DNA from: Trichosphaerium sp. ATCC 40318 | Taxonomy: Eukaryota > Discosea > Flabellinia > Trichosidae | NCBI GenBank assembly: GCA_038496445.1 | Contig: JALMLS010000179.1 | Coordinates: forward strand, 310,001-374,000 | DNA length: 64,000 nt | Direction: 5' to 3' | In this document: piece after piece, positions 57,514 to 64,000 of the stretch | How positions within the stretch are numbered: position 1 is the stretch's first letter | How the letters are laid out: each line of letters opens with the position of its first letter | Made by a program: the position numbers and the translations under genes | Notes under the pieces: generated by a model | Seen by the model: the letters and a program-made list of their open reading frames with translations, nothing else | What the model was told of the DNA's origin: nothing | Databases searched by the model: none

Positions 57514-60015
57514 GCTTGGCTCGAGCATGATAGAGTACAAGCTAGCGTTATCCTGCCAATAGAAATACAAGGTATTTCGAAAATACGACATTTAAAAAAC
57601 CCTTCTTGAAGTTTGAAGTTTGTCGCGATATTGACACCTTGTTGTTTAGGTCCTCCTGTAGACTACACAACTATCCTTCCACAGGAAATACATGCACATA
57701 TATTTAACTATGTAGAGCAAAAACAACTACCATTCTGCGCACAAGGTACCCTCATATATAGCGCTAACACATAACATTATTTGTTGGTGAAATAAAAACC
57801 GACTCCCTGTATTACATGCACAATCTTTTCTAAAATTGCGTGTAGTTTCTAAATCATGGCGTAAACTTGCATACGAAAGCGTCACGTCGTTTACACTTCG
57901 ACAAGAGTGTCATATAAACTTGCTACCTCACTTGAAGAACCTACGACGCTTGGAAGTCCACTCAGAGTCCATACTTTTGATTTTACTTGAGGCGAAAGAA
58001 ATATGTAAAAAAGTATTTAAAACTATACAACGTCTTCAACTAGAGGTATGTAATTTAACCCTCTAAAGCTATTACAAGCGTCTCAAGCAAACTATGTAGT
58101 TGAGGCTTATTTTAGAAAGACAAAAAACCGGAATTGTTGGAAAAATCATAAACACTAACGGTTTTTTTACTAGGTTCAAGGCCGTCTCTTTGCTGCTATA
58201 TCTATCCTCCTTACAGAATATGATAAGTTTCCGTTCTCAATAGAATCAGTACGTGTAATAACTGTCTACACAGTACCCTACTCATACTGCTGTTCAAAAA
58301 AAATAGAGTGAAACACTTTCAATACAACGAAGTTTGCTATCGCTCCCTGAAAAAATGCCTAAATTCTCTATCAACGTTTCAATGCTCAACTTTCATTACC
58401 CAAACCTTCAATACGTACATCAATTCAACAGACAGTTTCATCCTATCGGCGATGAAGCGGCACCTCAGCGCCCTGAATTTGTCGGAATGTGGCAACCTCA
58501 AGTTGTGGGTGGTAATGATCCTCTTCACGCCATGTTGCATGCTGCTTTGGATAATGTTGGTCAAATAAATGGGATGGAAGCACTCGGTGGAGAGTTTGGG
58601 TTTGCTGTTCCTGGAGTTAGGCCTACGGTTAATGAGGAAGCAGGGAATAATGAAGGTGTTGGAGAGTTTTTAAAAAGTATGGAAGGCATGGCAAAGAAAC
58701 AACGTATTGTTGTTGACTCTGATGTATTTTGTGCTTTTCATACACAATTACAGAAGGCAAAGAATTTGGAGATATCTATTTTTGATAAGTCGAGGTCTCT
58801 AGAGTACGTCTAGCAAACTTTTTTTGAAAATTATTTTGAAAAGGGTTCATTTGTGGTTTTTGGGGTTTTTTTTTCTTTCGCGCACGTGACCCGAAACTTA
58901 ATGTTTTTGGGTTAATTTTTGTTTATAGGAAGTTTGTGTTGAAGGATAAGAGTGTATTCCAGAATGTAGTTCGCGTTGATCATAGCCCTAATTTCAACAA
59001 TATGCATCTGTATTTTCCAAACTTAACACATCTCAAAGTTACAAAATTTGGGAAATTTGGTTTGAACAAGATTGAGCATCTGACTCGGTTACGTGTGTTA
59101 GAGATTATGAATGTAGACGCTACAGATGTACAGTTACCTCAAACACTCACTCAGTTATGTATTTATGGGTACGTGGCATGATACCGGAGAATTTTTTTTA
59201 TCCCATCGTAACATTTTGTAGAGGTCATTTCTCTTCTCCTTTTATTCGACACCCACCTGATGTAGCACAGTTTGAACGTACTATGAAAAAACAAGAGAAA
59301 AAAATTCTTGAGTTTACGAGAGAAACATTACCACGTGCTTCAAACCTAAAGACTTTGAAGTGTCTATGTGTGCCAGGTACGCATGCAATTAAACAACAAA
59401 AAAATCCCCAAAACACACAATTTGTCTTTTACTGAGAGTGCCCGTTTTTTTTACTCTCTCGTTTCACTAACGTCTCTTTTAACAATAGGTATAATCAAAG
59501 CTATTTCTCAAAGTACTTCTGATTTTATAAACCTCCATAGTCTCGCTATAGAGCTACCAAATAATCCAACGATAGCAAAGTTTACAAAGAGTTTGAAAGA
59601 AACAGATTTGGTTTTTTTGAAAGATATTAAGAATCTCAGAAAACTTTCTCTTCCTTATACTGATTCAAAGCTTTATCATCGTACAGATATATTCTCAGAA
59701 CTTAAGCATCTTGTATGCTTACGATTTAACTCATACGTCGACTCTCTTCGATACAACAACAACAAGGTACACGAAGAAGAACTCACAATGAGTCAACTTT
59801 TTGATTTTTTGGCTTGTATGCCAAAACTTCGAACTTTTGGTCCTCCTCATGTTCATGCTATGCCTTTCTTTGTTGATGGCGGTCAGTATTCGGGTGCCAC
59901 TGGTAAATTAAATGATATTGAAGTTATATGCACTAGTATGGGTATAAAACTAGAGGGAAGTAATCCTTTTGATAGAAGAGAGTGGGATGATGGTTATGAG
60001 AACTTTTTTTGGTAG
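57514..60015 (+). CDS. F-box leucine-rich-repeat-like protein (5' end unresolved)
   Basis: Likely substrate adaptor of an SCF ubiquitin ligase. The first clear exon (57514) reads AWLEHDRVQASVILPIEIQG. The F-box follows over three exons: TTILPQEIHAHIFNYVEQKQ, LPFCAQ, then FLKLRVVSKSWRKLAYESV (LP-x-E-i ... lR-V-c-k-W-r-l). The remaining exons (57900-60015) encode spaced leucine-rich segments: LLPHLKNLRRLEVHSESI, YFPNLTHLKVTKFGKFGL, IEHLTRLRVLEIMNVDATDV, DIKNLRKLSLPY and ELKHLVCLRFNSYVDSL, typical of irregular LRRs. A low-complexity insert lies near 58450-58700. No ATG was found in frame upstream of 57514, so a first exon is missing from this model. Confidence 0.7.
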
Positions 60016-60262
60016 CGTAACCAATCGGTAGCTCTGGAAGACTTAAAAAAAAACCGCAAAATAAGAAAAAAAAGAAAAACATTGATTGTAAGTAGTGAAT
60101 AGACACAAATAATTTTTTGAGTATTGTATACGTTTGGATATGGTATAGATGTTGTTGTGATAGAGAGATACGAGTTTATCCGGCTATCTGGAGTTTGACA
60201 CTCAAGTTCCTTTTTCAGTTCAGTAATTATAAGCTCAAAGCTATTTGTAACGCTTGGTGGTT

Positions 60263-63200
60263 ATGTCTTCTATTGGCATTAGCTTGCAAAGGCTCAAGGA
60301 TTTATTGATTAAGAGGACAACGTATAAACATGTCGCTGTTGGTGGTGTGGTCGTGTTAGGAGTTGTATTTTCGTTTTTAAAAGGTTTGGGAATGAAAATG
60401 ACGACGGTATGCCCAAAAATCCCAATACAAGTAAAGTTTGTTTAACTTGGCTATTTACAGGATAAGGATGAACAATCAAAGACCAAGTCAAAGAAATCGA
60501 GGCGTCCTGCCGTGAACAGCGAGTTTTTTAAACGTTTGTACAAGTTTTTACCAATCCTCATCCCTGGCGTATTTTCCAAGGAATCCTTGTATATGGTCGT
60601 GATCGCAGTCGTTCTATCGGTGCGTGGCAATACTTGTGCTATTTTCCGCTCAGGATTTATCGAAAATCGCGCTCCACGCTCGGACTACGCTAAGAAAGTT
60701 TTAGACGCGTACATTCCTCGATCTATGGTTAATCAGAAATAACGCCGATGTTGTATTGGCTATTCAAGAGCGTAACTACCCAAAGTTCATCCAACGCGTT
60801 GTATACGAGTTCGCTGTTATGCAATTTTTCATCTCGTTCATCAACAATACGCTCAAATACTTCACTGACAACCTTTCCTTGTCGTTCAGGTATGATACGC
60901 CGCTCTTATAGCGCAAGCTGACGTTTCTAAACTCAAACCACTTTAGACGTAATCTAACAAATCACTACCATGCAAACTACATGAAAGGCTTTACTTCATA
61001 CTCAGTATCGAATTTAGACGGCCGTACGAACAACCCTGATCAAATTATCACCCAGGTACGTTTTTTGCTGAAAAAAAGGCAGCTACCGCTAAATGAGTGC
61101 TATTCAAATGCATTATTGCACTTTTAACGCTAAAACATGTTGACAATTATTTTTACAGGATGTTCAAAAATTTTGTGAGAGTTTGAGCATGCTCTACACT
61201 AATGTCACCAAACCGAGCTTCGATGTTATTCTTTTCTTCTCTCGTTTGGTAACAAACTTTGGATGGAAGGTACTTTACACTATCATTACACTATTGGCAA
61301 TAGTAATGTAAAACAACGAACCTAACACTGTATTTATAATAGGGACCAAGTATGATGTTGTCATACTTTATCTGTGCGTTTTTTTTGTGATTTCCTCTTC
61401 ACAGCTCCCTCTTTACATAATTATCTTACTGTATTTAGTCGCTGGATACTATATGACATTACTCCGTACACCGTTCGGTAAATTTAGCGCAAAGTATGCG
61501 AAGAAAACTTACGGAGGCTGTTGACTAAATTTTCTTTTTAGAGAAGCTGAACTTGAAGGTGACTTCCGTTTTGCTCACTCGAGAGCCATTACGTACTCTG
61601 AGGAAATTGCCTTTTACAAGGGTAGCGACAAAGAACGCTCTACACTCAGGAGCGCTTTCACAAAATTATACAGACACTGTGGTCGTTACATCACCTTCAG
61701 AGCTGTTCTTGGGTATGTTTCTTGCTTTAGTAAATTTTCTGACACGTGCCTTTTTAGATTCTTCGACTCTTGTATTACCAAATACACTGCCACCATACTT
61801 GCTTACTTTATTGTAACACAACCTATCTTCGATCCAAAGAATGACGCCAGATAGTACGTAAAGAAATTGCTGTTTTAAGTGTTTTGTGTTAATTTATTTT
61901 TTAGTGTTGCTGCTTTGGGAGGTAATCCAGAGGTGATTATTCAAGATTACACACGTTATATTCGTCTCCTCATTGCCCTTGTCACTGCTGTTGGTAGATT
62001 GGTAGATTCTGGACGTGAACTCGCCAAATTAGCTGGTTACACTGCTCGCTTACATGACTTCAGTTCTGTTCTTGAAGATGTCCGCAATGGTATGAATTAT
62101 ACATTTCGGTGTAATCTCTGAAATACCCTTTAGGAAAGTTTGTTCGGTCTACAGTAAAGACTGAAGAAGGTGATGATAAAACAGAAAAATTAGACGTTTC
62201 TGAAGCGAAAGGAAAGTTAGTAGAGCTTGACCAAACACCACGTGCGTAAATCTATCTTAGCTTGTTATTGTTTTGTTGTTTGAAGGCGTTAGCTGACTTT
62301 TTTTTTCTACTTTAGCTGTTATTGAGTTCGATCAAGTACCAGTCGTCACACCAAATGGAGATATACTCGTACGATGTACGTGTTGTCAGATATTATTAGC
62401 AGACTTAATTCATTGAATTTTTTTTATTGATTTCTATTATTAGCACTTTCATTCAAGATAAAGGCCGGTATGAATTGTCTTGTTGCTGGACCAAACGGTT
62501 GCGGTAAATCATCGCTATTCAGAATCCTTGGTAACTTGTGGCCGGTATACTCTGGAACCGTACGACGCCTTCTTTTCGCAAAAGAATAATTTCTTAACCG
62601 ATACTTTTTAGGTAACTCGTCCAAGTGGTAAGAACTTGTTTTATGTTCCACAGTACGTCATATCTTTGTTGTGCTTGTGTTTACTGTTTTTTGTAGAAAA
62701 CCATACCTCACTTTGGGTACTCTCCGAGACCAAGTTGTATACCCTTGGTCTTGGGAAGAAGCCTATGAGAACGGTGTTACACAGAAATACTTGCACGAGC
62801 TTTTCTTGATTGTAAAATTGGATCATGTTGTAGAACGTGAAGGTGGATGGGAAGCAAAACAAGATTGGACCGACGTATTATCCGGTATGCTTTATCACCA
62901 AATATAAGGCGACAACCAAAACCCCAAAAACGTCAAGAACCCATTTGGCTTTTGTATTTTTTTTGTTTGTTTCAAGATTGGGTTGTTGAGCATTTTAATT
63001 ATCTTTTTTTTTGTCTCTAAAACTGATGGTTTAGGTGGTGAGAAGCAGAAGATGGCCATGGCACGTTTATTTTTACATAAGCCACAATTCGCAATTCTTG
63101 ATGAATGTACCTCTGCAATGAGCGTAGATGTTGAGGTATGTCTTTCTTTCTATTTGATCTGTTCTTGGAGCCTTTGTTGCGAATCTATGACTCATTCTAT

Positions 63201-63465
63201 GTATTAGGGCGATACTTATAATCACTGTAAGAAGCTAGGAATCACTCTATTTACTGTATCCCATAGGTATGTGCCAAAGACTGCTAAGTTTTGTTTTTTT
63301 TGTATTTTCCAGCATTGTGGTTCGCTTGTTTTCAGCCCTTTTGACACTTTATTTAGAAAGAGCTTATGGCAATACCATGATTATGTAATTATGTTTGATG
63401 GTCGTGGTTCAGTAGACTTCAAGAATATTGATCACTCCAACAATGAGGACTTTTTTGGTAGTTAA
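60263..63465 (+). CDS. ABCD: Peroxisomal ABC half-transporter, subfamily D
   Basis: Imports acyl-CoA or related lipids into peroxisomes as a dimer. ATG 60263 starts [20 protein letters not shown] with a hydrophobic helix. The membrane domain follows: [40 protein letters not shown] and [20 protein letters not shown] with [20 protein letters not shown], which matches the ABCD NPDQ-ITqDv-x-f motif, then [20 protein letters not shown], the EAA-like loop. The nucleotide-binding domain has Walker [10 protein letters not shown] (about 62490), [20 protein letters not shown], signature [20 protein letters not shown] (about 63030, split by an intron), Walker [13 protein letters not shown] and the H-loop TVSHR. 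The end is TAA-type at 63463-63465. About fourteen introns. One half-transporter size, all core motifs intact. Confidence 0.93.
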
Positions 63466-64000
63466 AGAAAAAGACAAAAAGTTCAGTATATTTGCTTTAG
63501 TTCAAAAAATGAATGACTCCCCCCTATATTAACAAACCAATTTCCGTACACAACAGCGTTGTATAAATAAAGCATAGTCTCGTATAAAAACAACTTATAA
63601 AAGGCGAATATGGTGATTGTACAGGCAACAAGTTAGTTGATGCTAAAAATGATTAAACAGTTAAGGCGCCCTTAAGTCAAGTTGTCGAACTAACGCGTTA
63701 ACTTTCAATCAGTACGGTCAAACACGTGACGCTGTTATCATAATCTCAACGTACGTCAGTTCGGAAATCCAATACAAAGATTTCAAGGTTTAAAAAGTGC
63801 ACTGATTTAAACCAATGTTAGTCTTTTTCTTCGGTTTCTCGAACATCTACAAAATGGCCATTCAAAAGTATCCTCCAACAATCTTGATTTGATAAAACAA
63901 AAGAGTTTGTTTACATGACATCAGCTTTTTTGTTTCTTGCATACCATTCCAATTTGCTTTGTTGTACTGACCTTCATACAGTTGCGAATATCAAAATTGA
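63466..64000. other. Intergenic region at the right edge
   Basis: No gene seen; a partial gene may continue past the window end. Confidence 0.4.

Overview
The window is nuclear DNA of a unicellular eukaryote. It is gene-dense (about 30 protein genes in 64 kb on both strands), roughly 40% GC, and most genes are cut by many short introns (about 45-150 nt) whose 5' splice sites are strikingly often GTACGT or GTACG rather than GTAAGT. Gene content points to a free-living, phagotrophic, possibly amoebozoan-type protist: a four-repeat alpha-actinin, TBC RabGAPs, a RhoGAP, a RWP-RK factor, an ELM2-SANT factor, a Golgi class II mannosidase and a peroxisomal ABCD transporter. The lineage is an inference. 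No organelle, prokaryotic, transposon or CRISPR signature was seen. Gene models below span first to last recognised exon; splice sites were read by eye.

Layout. 0.1-7.5 kb: fucosyltransferase-like enzyme (-), ankyrin-TBC RabGAP (+), CAS1/RWA-type 10-TM acetyltransferase (-). 7.7-16.9 kb: ribosomal protein uL13 (-), UEV ubiquitin-conjugating variant (-), Mediator MED6 (+), PH/NPF endocytic-adaptor-like protein (+), a small membrane protein (-), a TBC1D12/14-type RabGAP (+) and an unknown protein (+). 17.8-23.3 kb: two surface proteins, one PA-like with multiple membrane spans and one single-pass receptor-like protein with a GATase-like ectodomain and a Pro/Thr stalk, with a small beta-grasp-like protein between them. 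24-31 kb: ELM2-SANT factor (+), a decayed MORN_2/YwqK-like repeat gene (-), a membrane-anchored 2H phosphoesterase (-), alpha-actinin (-). 31.4-37.9 kb: MED7, an RWP-RK transcription factor and a RhoGAP (all +). 38-43 kb: poorly recognised small genes and an intronless pseudokinase. 43-51 kb: GH38 alpha-mannosidase II (-), KCTD-like BTB protein (+), PRA1 (+). 52-57 kb: a selenoprotein and a repeat protein ending in an endonuclease-like fold (-). 57.5-63.5 kb: F-box protein and ABCD transporter (+).

The main discovery is at 52.75-53.97 kb on the minus strand: a five-exon methionine sulfoxide reductase A whose catalytic Cys codon is an in-frame UGA (G-U-F-W in place of G-C-F-W). About 410 nt past its stop codon lies a complete type II SECIS-like stem-loop (AUGA/UGA quartet, 12-nt spacing to an AA bulge, apical mini-helix). 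The gene, recoding codon and RNA element together support a selenocysteine-containing MsrA.

Functional themes: membrane traffic (two TBC RabGAPs, PRA1, PH/NPF protein), actin and Rho control (alpha-actinin, RhoGAP), glycan processing (fucosyltransferase-like, CAS1-type acetyltransferase, mannosidase II), transcription (MED6, MED7, ELM2-SANT, RWP-RK) and ubiquitin signalling (UEV, F-box, BTB).
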